A stretch of 64,000 nucleotides of DNA from Phlebiopsis flavidoalba (taxonomy: Eukaryota; Basidiomycota; Agaricomycetes; Polyporales; Phanerochaetaceae). Below, piece by piece: positions 11,968 to 25,480 of this stretch. Both the position numbers and the translations under genes were made by a program. The stretch is taken from the NCBI GenBank assembly GCA_035772785.1, contig JAOCPU010000053.1, forward strand, positions 186,001 through 250,000. The letters are read 5' to 3'. Every line of letters begins with the position of its first letter. Position 1 is the stretch's first letter. The notes below the pieces were generated by a model. The model was not told the origin of the DNA. It saw only the letters and a list, made by a program, of their open reading frames with translations, and did not search any database.

Positions 11968-12947
11968 AAATGCGGCTGGCAGTGATTGCGGGAAGGCAGA
12001 ATCAGGCGGCGTATTGCGCCCAAGACGGACGGCCAGTGCGTCCGTGTGCTGAGCGGAGGCGCATCGCTGTGCTTATTCCGAGCGCTGGCAGCCCGTGTTT
12101 CGCGAGGTGAGTTGGCCAGAGCTATTTTGGGCGCAGTTTTAGCCTTTTGGACGACGTATGTGCAGACTCCTTGCGATCGTCACGATGGGTCCTGCAGGGT
12201 CGAGCGTGCGCGGAGGCGTCGTCATCGTGTGTGGGTCGCGCAGACGACTCTGTCGGCCTCCGCATCCCCAGGCTGCTTCCTGCCCACCCTGATCTGCGTG
12301 GCCGTTTGGCTTGCCCGGCCGTCTGCGCAGACGCACGGTGTCGTCAGCAGTTCATCTCGATAGCCCACCTTCGCGAACCCGGGTGACTTTAGTGATGCCT
12401 GTGCGCTTCTCGGGTCCCGGATGATGCTGGTGCTGTAATTTTGTGTATATTACCGGCTCGGGCGGAGCACCGCATTGTAGGTGACCGAACTCAGGGCCGC
12501 AAACTGCCAGTGAAATATGAGCCGGATCCCGTCATGAAAACTCTCGCTCTTTTTCTCCAGACCGTGCGAGATGCCCACGAGTGCGCGCCACAAGAGTCGA
12601 CTAGAATTGGCTAGGACTTGGCTCTTTTCTCTGCCGGCCGCTTGGCCCCCTCTGGTCCCCTGCGCACCTCGCGATGTGCGCTCCGTGTGCGCCCGTGGGT
12701 GCTGTCTATCTGCATCTGCATATCCTTTGGTTCCTTTCACCGCCTGGCGATGCATCGCAATCTTCGCGCGCAGAGAAGTGCAGCATTGCGCTGCGCTGCG
12801 ACCCTTCCCAGCTCGTCGTCCGTCCGCCAGACATGCCCTCAGGCTCTACGTCAGGCTCCTGCGCGATGAACCAATCAGCGGGCGAGCCTGCGCCGTTCGG
12901 ACCGGCTCGTAAGACCCCACGCGCGTGCACGGACGCGCGCGGGGGAT
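11968..12947. other. Intergenic, GC-rich; promoter side of second F-box gene
   Basis: No domain or exon structure was recognised in frames of up to 113 codons. The right end leads into a TATA box at 12948. Confidence 0.45.
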
Positions 12948-12957
12948 TGTTATATAA
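12948..12957 (+). promoter_or_regulatory. TATA box of second F-box gene
   Basis: TTATATAAGA lies about 40-50 nt upstream of the ATG codons at 12996 and 13001 of the second F-box gene, a normal distance for a fungal TATA element. Confidence 0.5.
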
Positions 12958-12995
12958 GACCCATCATTGGCATGTAGGGGCCTTGTATCACCGCC

Positions 12996-14794
12996 ATGCT
13001 ATGCCGCGATCTCGCGCACTCTTACGGCAGAGATTTTTCTCAACCCGGCCTATCTACATTGCAGAGCTAACTGACTCTGATATTTTCTTTCCTCGGATGA
13101 CAGAAGCGTCGCGAGGGTCGCGAGGGTATGCAAGCTCTGGTCGGAAGTTGCGCTCGATACGCTCTGGCAGAATGTGACGGACTTGCGGCCGTTGCTCAAT
13201 CTGAGCTCGCGCCACTGACGAGCTGAGAAGAAAGCATCCGGGTACGTCTTTCCCAGTACACCTACGTCGTGAGTCGCCTGCCCTTCTTTTGTAGGCAAAC
13301 TGTTGATAGAGCGGACCATTCACAGAAATTCAAGCGGCCGCTACAAACGCGCGACTGGCGACGGTTCGATCATTACGCCCATCGCGTCCGCTCATTCGAC
13401 ATTGACGACCGACGACCAGCAGCAAAAGGTTCGACAGCTGACCCCAGCATCTACGCCGAAATCGAAAGAACATGCCCACGTCCCGATATCCATTTCCCAA
13501 CTTTCACTCACTCGCGTGGTACTGCGTCGACGCGCCTCGGCAGCAGCGCGCTCGCTCATGTTCATGCATGCCCACCCTCCACGACCTCTCCATCCACATA
13601 CATCGCTCCGACGACCCGCGCACTCAGTGCTTACATCCAAGGGATCCTGGAACGAGCCACCCCAAGGCATCACGAAGCTCGAGATTCGCTCGCAGTCCCG
13701 CCCGCGCGGGAGGTGCAAGCCGAACTTTGTGTCCTGCTCCGAGGACTACGGGAACTTCGGCATCTCATCGTGCCCCATGTACTTTCTCACAAGCGAGATG
13801 ATGGCTGAGCTTGCCAAGGTCGCCAAAGTTGGGAGTCATTGAGCTCGCCACTCCTGTCGAGCGGGGAATCCGGCGACAGCAGAGACGTGGCGACCTTTGC
13901 GCCGGTGATCTCTACCCGGAGGACGCGTCTTGTCGTTGCGCCAGCTGTCATTCTTGCACACCTGCAGCACGCCCTTCGTTTCTTCATGAACGCGTCTGCG
14001 CCAAAAGACATCGCCTCACTTTATCTTTACGTCCTCGCTATCGACAATCCTCCCATCCTACAGCAGCTGTTCTGAGTGTTCTGGCAACAGAATACAAAGC
14101 ACTCACCGACATCCACGTTGATTTCGTCCTTCACGGTCCCCCCGTCTCGCCCCACTTGTCACTCCCCCTTCCGCCACCCGGTGCCCGCCCATCTATCCAC
14201 AACCCTCAGCCCGCTCTTCTCGCACAACCGCCCTAGTGCGGCTCGAGCTTCGGCGGGACTACCAGCTGATACATCACCGAGGCCGAGCTCGAACACGTTC
14301 GCACCGGAGATGGCCCGGCGCTCGAAAACCCAGTCCACCTGACAGCCGAGCCGATCCCCGAGCTCGCGCCACATCGATTCCTCACCGTACCCGCGCCTTG
14401 CTGCCCCTTTCGACGCCGGCACTGCACAGCGCGAGTCCTGCGCGAGATCTGCAGCTGTACATTTCTAACGGCTGGACACGCGCCGCTGCACTATCCCGAG
14501 ACGCCGAGCAGCCGCCGCTGCATGTCCCGGTTGGTTCCGCGCGCTGGCGGACGGCTACTCGCGTTTGGCTCGTCGCCGCTTACGCGCGTCGAGACTGATG
14601 GGGTGCTCTTCTCCTTCCAGCCACGTCTGCCCGCCCGCATGCCCGCGTCTCGGCCCGGTGCGCGTGCGCTGGCCCGACGCAGTACGGCAATTGGCGCTCG
14701 ACAACGGCGGGCGTCACCGACGGCACCCGCGCGTGTGCGCATGTCGCTGAAAGTGTTGGGTGTCCAAAGTGGATACGAGTCGGTCAAGGCCTAA
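12996..14794 (+). CDS. F-box protein, LRR-like (second of three)
   Basis: The diagnostic part is the F-box at about 13080-13216: IFSFL, then DDRSVARVARVCKLW, then SEVALDTLWQNVTDLRPLLN, which ends at SSRH and a TGA at 13216-13218 that is probably read through by an intron donor or a sequence error. After about 13320 comes KFKRPLQTRDWRRFDHYAHR with VRSFDID, the same W-F-Y-A-R-VRS block as in the first F-box gene, then FPNFHSLAWY, LHDLSIHIHRSDD and, at 13839-14075, HLQHALRFFMNASAPKDIAS with LYLYVLAIDN. From 14100 to 14794 the frame changes often and only the base composition suggests coding. The start could be ATG 12996 or 13001, both just after a TATA box at 12948. The 3' end is a guess. The target of the F-box protein is unknown. 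Confidence 0.7.
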
Positions 14795-16990
14795 GCGCTT
14801 TCTGGCCACTGCACCCGCTATGGATTGGTGATTTAGTCCTTAGTCTCTATGGACGAGCATGTGGGCGCGCGTCGCGAACGGTCATGAGGACGTGGATGTC
14901 GCCTCGAGGACCAGGTCATCGAGGCGCGAGGGTCCGCATAACCCCTGCACGGCTTGCGGCCTCTGGGCCTTAGCTTCCTTAGTGGTGACTGGTGTTCTGT
15001 GGCGTGGCGAGTATAAGGTCCTTTTGTTTTCGATTGTCTTTCTCCACAATTTGTTACTTGTGCTTGCTATGCGCCATGCTCCATAGGTTGGTTCCTCCGA
15101 TGCATAGTTCGGGGGTGGTGGCTTCGTCGGCCTAAGATCGTGGTCTCTCCCGCAGATGCCCTAGCGCGACGAGTTCCTGTCGATGTTAATGATCGACTCT
15201 TTTGGTTACGGTTACAGGTGCTGCAGGTTCCTCACAGCAATACATCATGCCGATTTACCCCACCGTTGCACCGCCTGAGAGGCTGGCAGCGCTGACACCG
15301 GAGTCACGCGTGCCTTTTCCGATTGGCGAATGAATGAATGTGCGCATAGAGGTTGCCTCTGGGGTGTAGATGCTGATCACACGTGGCCACGCTCGAACAG
15401 AAGGATACCAACGGAACGCCGACTTAGATTTGTGGATTTGTACCTGATGCTGCAAGTCCTCACGCCGCAGATGACCCGTACCTCTTGACACGAATGAGAC
15501 TCTTTCTGGCTTTACGAGATTGATGAGCCTTTTATTATATGGCCCGAGCAAAAATCGGTGCACGAACCCCGTGTTGTTTCGCCAGTGATCTTGTCTGACC
15601 ATTCCACGAAATTTCACTCCCTATCCTTTCTAGGGAATTATTTCAGCCCAGATTTCTGTCTGGCTGAATAGCCCGACACCTCTCGAAGCGTACCAGCCGA
15701 TACCATTTTGAGGAGATGAACTTGGAATTCCTTCCTTGGTGCGCCATTTCATTGTCCTTTTACTCGTCTCCCTAGACTTGTCCTATTCTAGGTAGAAACT
15801 TACCTCGCGTGAAGGTATTTTTTACCATGGAAGCCAGATATACGTAGAATTTCAATAGTACCTTATTGTGTGTATCGGTTCGCCTGAGTAGCCCGATTCG
15901 CCGCGTCAAACCGCCCCTCTTGTCCAGGTCTTACGCGTTTTCGCGTTTAGCTTTTTGGTCATCTTGCAAAAGACGTTTTCAAGCTACATCTTGTTCCATG
16001 ACTCTCCTCGTCGTTTTTTGATCCGGGTCTAGGGCTTTGCCTCATTCGCTTGACGTTCCCCGCAGCCGATGTGTCGACGCTGATAATATAGCTTCGTGGA
16101 TAGTGTGGAGAGGAAAAATTCCGGCACGCCAAGATGAGTTGGGTACGAGTGTGAGAGAGTAGAGTTTTGCCGGTACACGTGGCCTCGGGAACCTCGGCTA
16201 TGGCCACTGATGGCCTTTGCCATAAATCGGCCCTCGGAGTTTTTTAAACGGTTGGTTTCATCCGTCTTAGCGCCTTGCTTAGTTGCGCGGCCGTCTCACC
16301 CGCTGAAGAAAATGACAGGAAAAGGCGAAATGAAGGGCGAAGAGGTTGTGTAAATATTCCCAGAATCTCCTATTTTTTATATAACTTATGGCCGGACGAC
16401 AGGGCAAGCAGACTTTGACGGGGATTATTCAATCGTAATCGTGTGTAAGTTGATAAACGGTACGGCGTTTCTTACCATGTGCTGGTCTCTACTGGATCTC
16501 TGCTCGCACTCAGCTTTTAGTTAATTGTGATCCGCGCAATATAAACGATCGCGTTCCGTTTCATAGTCTGGCGTTTCTCTCGGACGCTTCGAGCATCGAG
16601 GATCACCGGGATCATCAGATTGGCCAGGATTCGCCCCTTTTTGCCCCTGTCATACAGCGTAATCGCCAACGAACGCAAATTTCAGGGCCTCAAGGCCTCA
16701 AGGCCAACCTTACGCTACTTTATACCAATATTATCCAAAAGTGAGATTCACAGCTCTGGTGAAGCGTCGCGGGAAACCGAGCCCCTGACCTCGCCAGCTT
16801 GCCCCGTCCGATATGTATTTGCTAGCGTCGCTAGGCTCAATCTTGGCCACTAGCCGTGTGAACGGCTCGGACCTCGTGGAAAATTTACATCAACGCATGA
16901 CGGCCAGAAGTCTTCACAAGCGGCCAAGTGTCGACGTGCACCGTATGAGCGCGAGACTTACTGAAACCAGCCGTGTCTCTTCCTAGGAAG
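14795..16990. other. No recognisable gene
   Basis: AT content rises relative to the F-box genes. Frames are short and without motif. A small direct repeat of CAAGGCCT occurs near 16690. Nothing else was seen. Confidence 0.45.
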
Positions 16991-18440
16991 CTCAACAAGA
17001 GTACTTGTCATTGGCTTCAACCTCTTCTACAACGGTGAAAACTAGACATGAGGTGAGGAGAAGGCGTACGCGAGTCTCCTTGCTCTGCAGGCGGATTTTG
17101 AGCCTCGTGTTTTGTGCACTGACATTTTCCACCTTTGCTTCCGTCACGAAGGCGTACATGGAAAATTCGGGCACAGCTTCATACTTACGTTTCAATTTCC
17201 ATCATGAGGTGCGTTCCTGTAACCGGCAAAAATCCTCACGTCCGTTAACGTCATTTGCACCAATCTATAGGGAGAATCCTATACCCGTTGGGCACTCGGT
17301 CCGAAGCTCTTTGAGACTACACCTTCATCAGACCACTTTCGCCATCTCCACCTGCTGTACTTCCTGGTCTTCCACGTCGAGGGCCTCTCCGCATCACCGT
17401 TGTATACGTGGGACCTCCATCAAGGCTGCGCTACTCAAGGAGACGAGTAGAGTCGCGTTCAGCCGAGACATACCATGCTCGAAAGCATCCCTGTAGTTGG
17501 GAGTCTACTGAGTCTACGTGGAAAAGGGCGAGTCTATCACGACGTTCAATACCTTGCTTGCTTAGGGTGGCTTTAGGGCGTACGGATTTGACAGGCGTCG
17601 GGCTCTCTCTTCTCCGCTCTAAAACGCCATACTCTCTGTGCTCGTCGACCCATCCAACGTTCCGGACGACATCCTCAGTCTGCTCGCTCCCGACCCCGTC
17701 GGCCAATTTCTCGGCCATTTTCGAGCGGTTAGAACCCCGGACCCCGGCAACCAAAGCAAGACTGACAGTCCGGGGTCGTTTCAGTCGCCGCTGGTCACCG
17801 TTGGTCGCCGTCGTTGCCCGGGCGTTTCTGGCGGCGTTTCGGAGCGACCCTGCGCGCCGACATGGCGTCTGTCGTCGAGCTCGTGGATGAACCGGTCTTC
17901 GACGGCGATCATCTCTCTTTCTTCTCGTCGCACCACCACCACCGAGGACGTCTTTCGAGTCGAGTCTGGAGTTGCAGGATGAGAGGAGGATTACTCGCTG
18001 GGTAGGAGCCGGTATCAGGTGCGTTGTGGCAACTCTGTCTCATCTGACGGTCCCTCAAACTGCCTCGCCCACCGCCCCAGGAGTGATCGCTCTCGTTTGC
18101 ACCTCCATCAGGACATGAACTCCCTGAATATCCTCGTCGCCCCACACGCACGATGCTGCCAACTATCGTCCATACCGACGCACATTCCTCGTTGTTCACA
18201 CCTCAAATATCCGCGTCCTCCAAACTTCTACTATCGATTCGTCCCGACTTTCGTTCGGCGCATCTGGACCTCAAAAATCGAGTCGTCCCAGCAATCCACA
18301 CACACGTGTACTAAACGCCGTGTGCATCGAACTAGCGAGAAACTACTCGAACTCACGTGCCTCATGCACGCCCTCCCATTGTTTGAAGGATACGGACTAA
18401 TTGTCCAAACGGTCGTCACGCCTGGCTGGTGACTGTCACT
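16991..18440 (+). pseudogene. Coding-like GC-rich tract, unidentified
   Basis: Between the second and third F-box genes the plus strand has GC-rich, coding-like composition and several 100-160 codon frames in alternation. Examples are MLESIPVVGSLLSLRGKG near 17475-17530 and KLLELTCLMHALPLFEGYGL near 18340-18400. There is no readable F-box, although the position and the leucine-rich last piece would fit another degraded member of that family. I cannot name it or place its ends. The rightmost frame ends at 18432. Confidence 0.3.
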
Positions 18441-18511
18441 CTACCCGATTCTTAGATCAGACAGCTCGCGCGTCTCTGACGTCTGTGGCCCTTTTCTGTC
18501 TTGACCATAGC

Positions 18512-18519
18512 TATAAAAT
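18512..18519 (+). promoter_or_regulatory. TATA box of third F-box gene
   Basis: TATAAAAT lies 45-52 nt upstream of the ATG at 18564. Confidence 0.55.
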
Positions 18520-18563
18520 CCGCTCTCCCTTACGCGTCCTATCCGCCCTTCCTCTCCACTGCC

Positions 18564-20365
18564 ATGGCTCACTACCTGCTCAGCGACCAAATCGTTTCCA
18601 AGGTGTTGTCGTTCTTACGTGACGACGCGCCGACGTTGGCGATTTGTGCCCAAGTTCACTCAATCTGGGCTGAAGCACGCCTTAAACTTTTTATGGGCAA
18701 AACCGTCGAGGATGTTGTTGAAGACTTCCTTAGCGTCTTCCGCCCGGCCTATACGTCCACGCGTTGCCGGATATCCGTAAGTCGCCATTACCGAGGTCGA
18801 CGCTACCCTAACAAAACTTCCAGAACTCCTCCCTACGCCCAAGGAGGAAGATCTTGAAAGAGCTTCACATATACAGTACACGCGTCCCGCCAGCTCTCAG
18901 TCCCCTTTCCAAGTCGATAACTCCGGGCCAAGCTGAAAGGCTGCGCTTGCGGGCCATTATACTCGACTCCGTCGAGAAATTTCGCGAAAGTGGCGACGTG
19001 CCATCTTGCCCAGTGTCATGGCAAGGAACTATCGTGTCGCGACCACAGACGGACGCACAGGCTGCGCACATATAGCCTGTCTATTGCGTATACCCCGGCC
19101 TCATAGCCTTCGAATGCTACCGGTTTCCTCGTCACTCGCTGTGCTGCGTACGGCCAAGTCATCACCAACATTCGCGAACAAAATAGCTGCTCCCTCGACC
19201 TCGACACGAAGCTTCACATTTCTCGGTCTGCTCGTGTCCGAAGACTTCTACGTCCCTGCGGGTTTCTACTTGATCCCTGTGCTTCAAGACCACGCGATTG
19301 GGTTTTTTTGTCAGGATTACTAGCCCCTGATGCTGGACGGACTGGATGCCACCAGTGTTTACAAGTAACCAAACTGGAAGTGCATGCACACATATTGAGA
19401 TTGGTGGCTCTGGGGTGACAGACGGACGATTCTCCGTAGGGACTCATCGCGTTATCGTTGCGAACTGTGATCGACCTAAAAACCGGTGTGGCGGAAATGA
19501 CAAACATGCCCCGCCTCATCGTCATCGCATGGTCTGGAGCTGCAGGTCCGCAATGCGGTGCGCGGATGCAGTTGAGCGCGCGGACTTGTCTGACACCCTA
19601 TTCGACATCGAAGTTGACTGTCCAGGCCCCTTCTGCCCAAGGAGTCTTGGTTCTCCCGACTCGACTTCTGGACGTTTTCTGGACGTGGTTCCTCTCGGAT
19701 TCCTCCCTGCTCAGCGCGCTTCACGGTCTATAGTCTATGGGAGAAAACAAAGCTGCGGCGATCCTCTCAGGTGGTCACGCCTCTACCCCTACCTGAGCAA
19801 GTTTGCCACTCTGGAGGGCCTTACGCTGGGTGGATGGCACCAACCCAATTATCGTGTGTCCGTCGCGAGACTTGGACAGCATGAAGGACTGGAAGTCTCT
19901 CGCAGTGTCTTACACGGTCTTGGTCGACAGATTGGCTCGACGGTCTTCGACACCTACCAGCCCGAAATTGGTCTCCTCGACGAAACTATTGGACTTCTTT
20001 GCCGCGTACTGCCCTCGTCTGCAGCGAACTATCCATTTTTCTCCGCGTTTAACACACGATGGACCCCACCAGACCGGCTGCAGCCCCCCGACTCGAGAAG
20101 CTGAGATGGCTGCGGGGTCAAAGGCCGCGGCCAGTCCGAAATCCACGTCTTCGCGCACTAGAAATTTCCTGACCGTCGCGCTTTTACCTGGCACGCATGC
20201 TTTCCCCTGGGACCCAAGATCCTGTCTGCCTTCATATTTTCCTACGACTTCGATACGGATGAGGCTTGGGATCACCGCGTCTTTAATCGTGCCCAGATTT
20301 GGGGGTGGCCTTCCGAGTACATGAAATGGTCCGTCCAGAGGGGCTGGGCCCCTGTCCGCCGATAG
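18564..20365 (+). CDS. F-box protein, LRR-like (third of three)
   Basis: ATG 18564 opens MAHYLLSDQIVSKVLSFL, followed by RDDAPTLAICAQVHSIWAEA and RLKLF, which is a clear N-terminal F-box of the kind paired with long variable leucine-rich tails in polypores. The next block is TVEDVVEDFLSVFRPAY. Downstream pieces in changing frames include RLRLRAIILDSVEKFRES (about 18940-18990), KLEVHAHILRLVALG (about 19374-19415), YLSKFATLEGLTLGGW (about 19790-19840) and LLDFFAAYCPRLQR (about 19990-20030). The last good frame reads ILSAFIFSYDFDTDEAWDHR, then IWGWPSEYMKWSVQRGWAP, and stops at TAG 20363-20365. I join these by position and composition only. The count of frame changes (at least six) is higher than in the first F-box gene, so it may be a true pseudogene. 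Confidence 0.65.
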
Positions 20366-23300
20366 ACGAAGACGTTTCGTCATATTCACGAAGACTCAGC
20401 ATCGGAACGCGGGACGGGATCTCATCCTCGGATGTGAACCAGCTACTCATCGTCGATAACGGACCAGTCTTCAGACCGGGGGGGGGGCGTACGTCGAATA
20501 CGGACAGCTTTCATCTGTCGACGGCCGACGCGCATCGTCGGCAGAATTACGGCGTACGACTCCGTCGTCCGCATGCGGATAGACTTCGTCGTCGGACTAC
20601 GGCCTTGGCCCGTCGTCGGTGCGTATAGCTCGACCCCCCGGCAAAAGTCGCAAGCCGCCTCGTGCCTGGTGTCGAACACATGAGTACGACTTTAGTTGCG
20701 CGTATACGGACGACCTGTCTTCGGAGACATAGGACTGGCACAACAAAAAAAAAAGAATAACGGAAGCCAGCGATCCGGTTCCGTTAGAACCAGACTGACT
20801 CCGGTCCATGGGATTCGTGTGGCTTCCTTCTGGCAAATGTCGATAACTTCTTTCTTCGCTTAAGGAATACGTCTCTTCAGACTAAGTTGCTCCATGTATG
20901 TGTCCTTACTATATTCTTATTTATGGTCCGTCTATTGACAATAGGAGTCAAGTCACACGTTTCTATGAATGCTTTTTCTGTTGGGCTGCCCTGTCCAAGA
21001 CGAGCTTGCAAAGCTTGTAGACTGCTCACAATTCTCATTACCGTCCCGATCGCCTCCGTCGCCAATTTCATGACATCACCATTTTCTATGCTTGCCATAA
21101 TTCTCGGGTGCTTACTTCTCCTACATGGGCAGGGGGGCTTTTCGATGGGGGCGTTTTGATTTCGTGTGCAGCGTTGAGTCTTGACGACAGGATCAGATGC
21201 TCGAGACAGAACACCAGGCGCCACTGGGGTTAAACTGGGGGGACTGTGTCAACGCGAGTGAAAATTCACCAAGCCTGCGATGATATTAATAACCTTCATA
21301 AGCATCCTAATACTCGAAGCAATGCCATTTCGCATGGCGTACAGTTTTAGCTGCAATTTGAGTATTTGCTGTTGTTAGATTCGGGGCGGAAGGTTTGCCA
21401 GAGGTTTGAGCGAAAGCTCGATATCCATCTGTCAAGTTGTCCTAGGCAAGAGACTGCCAACGTCAAACCCGAGGAAACTCATTGTACGCATCTCGCGATG
21501 AGACCTGTTGAAGTTGGCAGTGAAGCCTGCGGAAGTAGATGGTAGTTAGCGGGAGGAGTCGAACATGAGGGGGTGTAGTGTGACTCTATGCGCGTCGTGA
21601 CGGTACATCAAAAACACAATATAGGGTAGCATCAAGTCATCAGTACCAGTGCGACTACTGTCACGGCCACTCCGCTAGCGTCCATGTTTTTGTCGTACGC
21701 TCACCGACACCCCCTGCCACCCACCCAGAATCTAATTTTGAGTTGAAAATACATCCGTCTGACCTTCATGATTCAGGTCGTAATGCAGAAACCCCGCTCG
21801 TAATCACCATCAAAACCGCGCTTTTCTCACCAGATATTCGGGCCAGAACCTTCGAATTTTTGCTACCGAGTGCCGTATCACGTCAACAACTAGACCGAGA
21901 GTATGTTCCAGTTGCGCTTTTTGCTTCCATGATATTTCCCCTTCGCCATTTCCGTCCGTCAATTACAGACGAAATACGGTGAAGACGCTGTCAATCCCGC
22001 CACCGCCAGTCTCTCTCGCGCGACGGCAGCTCAGGACGGCGAAGGTACGCACCGACGATTCTCGTGCCTCTTTTGTATTTAAGTCGCTTACAGTCCTTGT
22101 TGATCATTTAGATTCAAGCCAAACGACGTATGGTCTGGATCCTCAAGTTCCCAAGTTTAAACCTTGAGTTTGGCACTTCTAACGTACGCAATCAACGGAC
22201 CAACCCCGAACTGTCATTTACGCGCCAATAATTGATAGTCCACACGCTCGTGAGAGCTTAGTGGCGAGGCAAAGCGAGGCTATCTTGACCTGCTCATGGT
22301 GCGTAAAGTGATATTTGTGATTTACATGGAGTAAAATCTGACAGCAGACTCACACGCAGGGAACATTTGGTCTCGCTCAGGTCTTGCTCGTTGCGGTCCG
22401 TGAATTGTCGTGAAACGTTGTCAAGGATCACACACTGCATTTCGGGTTGTCGCTGTATAGCGGTTCCTGAAACGAGATTGTTTCTCCGACTCCTCGTAGA
22501 CAGGCTCCACAGAACAAGCTATCCCAATGAGCCGTCGATCGCGCCCAGCCGTTTTTTTTTTTTACCTGTTTTTTTTTTTTTTTTTTTTGTTATTTCTGCA
22601 TCAGCATGGAATCCATTTAGCACGGCCAAGATAAAGAATGCTACGAACTAGCGGTAAACAATACTACTCGCTCCATTTAGATACACGCAGTCAGCTGACT
22701 ACTACCATTGCTTTGACAGATGGCAGAAGCTGACCATCAAGAATCTGAGTTTGCGCGCCCCACGAGTTCATAGTAGCCGTTCAGGATGAAGGCCCACTAC
22801 TCTCCGTGTTGGATGTGTAGGTTTAACTGCTCCTCATTTGCGTACGGGCGTCGAGGATGATCGTCCAATGACAACGTGTGATATGCCAGCGCGGAGAAGG
22901 TCAGTATCAAATCGGGAGAGTCCAGTGGGCGGAGTCTTGACAGATCAGTTTTGTCACAGCCGCATACAAGATGAGTTTCTTGACGCATTGCCAATGGATG
23001 GTCCAGATGACGAGCGGTTCAGGTACGACGCGCCGTTCCTGGAGGCTGTTCAACTAGGCTCACGCCCCATTCTAGGAACACATTTTCGCACGGAATTGCA
23101 CATTCTGGCACTATGGACCTAGTGGGGGCGTTTCTGGGCTGTCAACAACAAAGCGTTCCAACTGACAGCCTCAAGGGAGCGGTTTTGCTCTTCTGGGCTC
23201 CGGTATCCCCCAACCCACACATTCGCTGTGCAGCATTCTTACCATGAATACAAATGGCTCTTTTGTGGAAGGCGGTGACGGAAATGGGTGACTAAAGAAA

Positions 23301-25480
23301 CCCTTGCTTGCTAGCGTTTGCACGTGACATTGGCGTTGCTCACGTCGGCGGTAAATGCGTCAAACGTGGTGTCCAAATCCCGGTCACAGATGAGACAAAT
23401 CGAAACTCCGTGCTCTCGTTATTCGCTTCGCTTCACATACCAAACGTCGTCCTGATTCCCTAACAGTTTTGTCAAACAGTCGATGCATGGTACAGAATGC
23501 ATAAAAGCCAGCCTGGCTAGAGCAAATCCTTCTCTCATCCCAACTTATTCCAAGCTGCCCCGATACAACCGGGTGGGGGGGCATCCGCATCTTCTTTGAT
23601 TACCGTGACTGACCTCTTGCGCTCCGTACGCTGGTTTATTTTCTTGCCTGGAATTGCCCATGGCTAATCATTCATTTCAGAGGACCATCGCTCTTGCTGC
23701 TGCACAACGGCAGCTCCGACGGAGTCGTGGTGCATTCGCTGTATTCACCACGTGACCGCGAGAGACGGAGACATCCGCGAGGCGCACGCAACAATCTTTC
23801 CTGTGCATGAGAGCAGCTTGCACAGGCTCTCACAGATAACAATATTGGTACGTTAGAGTACATTCGTGGTCGCATATAGCACGACTGACACACGGAAAAC
23901 AGCGTCCTTAAATCGAGTAGACGGGGTGGGAACTTTCCGTCTGGTGAGAGCCAATGCATATGTTCATCCTGTCCCTATAGCAAGCGTTTCTGACAGGTAG
24001 GAACGGTACCCTCAACTTCAAATGCCACCGACAAAAGCACTCTATGCACAGTCATGGTACGATGTGTTCTTCCAGCCTTTGGACTGCCCCGTCTGACAGA
24101 GATCCAGTGGAAAAGCACGGCGGCATGTCCATGTTTCTCTACGGCCAGGATGGCGGGATGGCGTCCTATGCGAGCGTCCGGTCGTGGACGGGAAGTGGTC
24201 AAAGAACCCTCCAAATCTCAAACAAGAGAAACGCCTTCAGCTTGGAACCTACACATTGCCGCAGGTTTTTGTCTCAATCCGAACGGAGCAGTGATAGGAT
24301 ATTGATCTTTTTTCCAAAGGATTAACAGTAAAGGGCAACCCTCTGCTACCCATTATGTACCGTCAGATACGCATCGCAATGGCCCCCACACTCAGTGGTT
24401 GTTTACTCAGGAGCCTGTTCCCAGAAAAGGGAGTGCTGCTGGCAGCCCGAAGGGTGTGAAGCGGGCTACTTGCTATCCCAGTTGGACAACGGTGGTATCG
24501 GTTGCCCAACTGGCTTGTGGAATGGGTATCCAGATTCTCCCTGCCAGATTGCCCGAAATGTCTCATTGGCCAGATAAGGATTCGTCAGATCTTCAATCAT
24601 AATACGGCAGTTGTAACGACCACAGACACCATGACAGACCGAACATTCGCGATTTACTGCTTGGCGGATGTTTCAACGACCGAAAATTGTCCGTTTTGCA
24701 TTCGTTCTTATCGGAGATAATCTCAGTTACATCTTGACTAGATTGCACCGTCAGGAGCCCAAAACCAGAAAACCCCGATGAATGGAATGCGACTATCTTG
24801 TCGGGAGATATCCTGACAAGTCTCCTGGACTCACCCAAGTCCACATTAGGTAATTCATTCATTGCCGTCAATGAACGTTAGCTCGTGTATCTGACCTACT
24901 GTGTCTAAGAGCTCTATATCTGCAGGACAAGGATAACTAAGGTGTTTCTCAGATGGTTCCAAACCAAGACAATGTCTATGGCACGCGGCCTCGGTAGCGT
25001 GGGTACTTGTCGTTGCTAAACACAGTTTTCTGCAACTCATAAATTAGCCCTCGTTTCTAGTTGAGCGGTCATTTCTCTCCAAGATGCTTTCCCAAACGCG
25101 ACGACGTTCTCCGGCGTTTTGCGCGGTAACACGGTCGCCCCGTAAGGAAATGCTGGGGCTCGGACGCCCCTCCTGCCCTGCCTCTATGTCATGTGGGCTG
25201 GTTCAAGATTCTAGGTACGCTCGTATGACCAAACTTGGTACCGGCTCCAACATCATCGCGGCCCGTATCCTGTGATCAGTCAGTCGAATAAGGTAGCTGG
25301 AAAATGTGCTGGCTCGTCGAGCCAGCCGGATACAATCGTGCGATGATGCTGCGTCGGAGAAACAAAACAAATGAAAAGACAACATGGTACATTGGTACTG
25401 CATGGAAATGTCACCACAATGGTAGACCCGCCGACAACATAAATAATGTTTAGATTCAATCTTGAAATGAACGACTCTGT
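20366..25480. other. No recognisable gene in 5.1 kb
   Basis: Frames stay below 120 codons. I could not match any to a family. A CG-rich patch at 20480-20620 contains repeated CGTCGTC and CATCGTCGGC motifs and a run of nine G near 20480. The tract at 24040-24600 has some protein-like pieces (for example WNLHIAAGFCLNPNGAVIG) but no identifiable domain. Two poly-T runs lie at 22552-22588. There is no tRNA or rRNA signal. Confidence 0.4.
22552..22588 (+). repeat. Paired poly-T tracts (12 T and 20 T)
   Basis: Twelve T at 22552-22563, ACCTG, then twenty T at 22569-22588. Read on the minus strand this is a poly-A double tract, which could be the tail of an old retroposed sequence transcribed toward lower coordinates. 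No body was recognised beside it. Confidence 0.7.

Noticed and set aside
24044..24600. RNase H domain of a retrotransposon
   Set aside because: A few residues seemed to fit, but the DEDD residues and the spacing could not be found.
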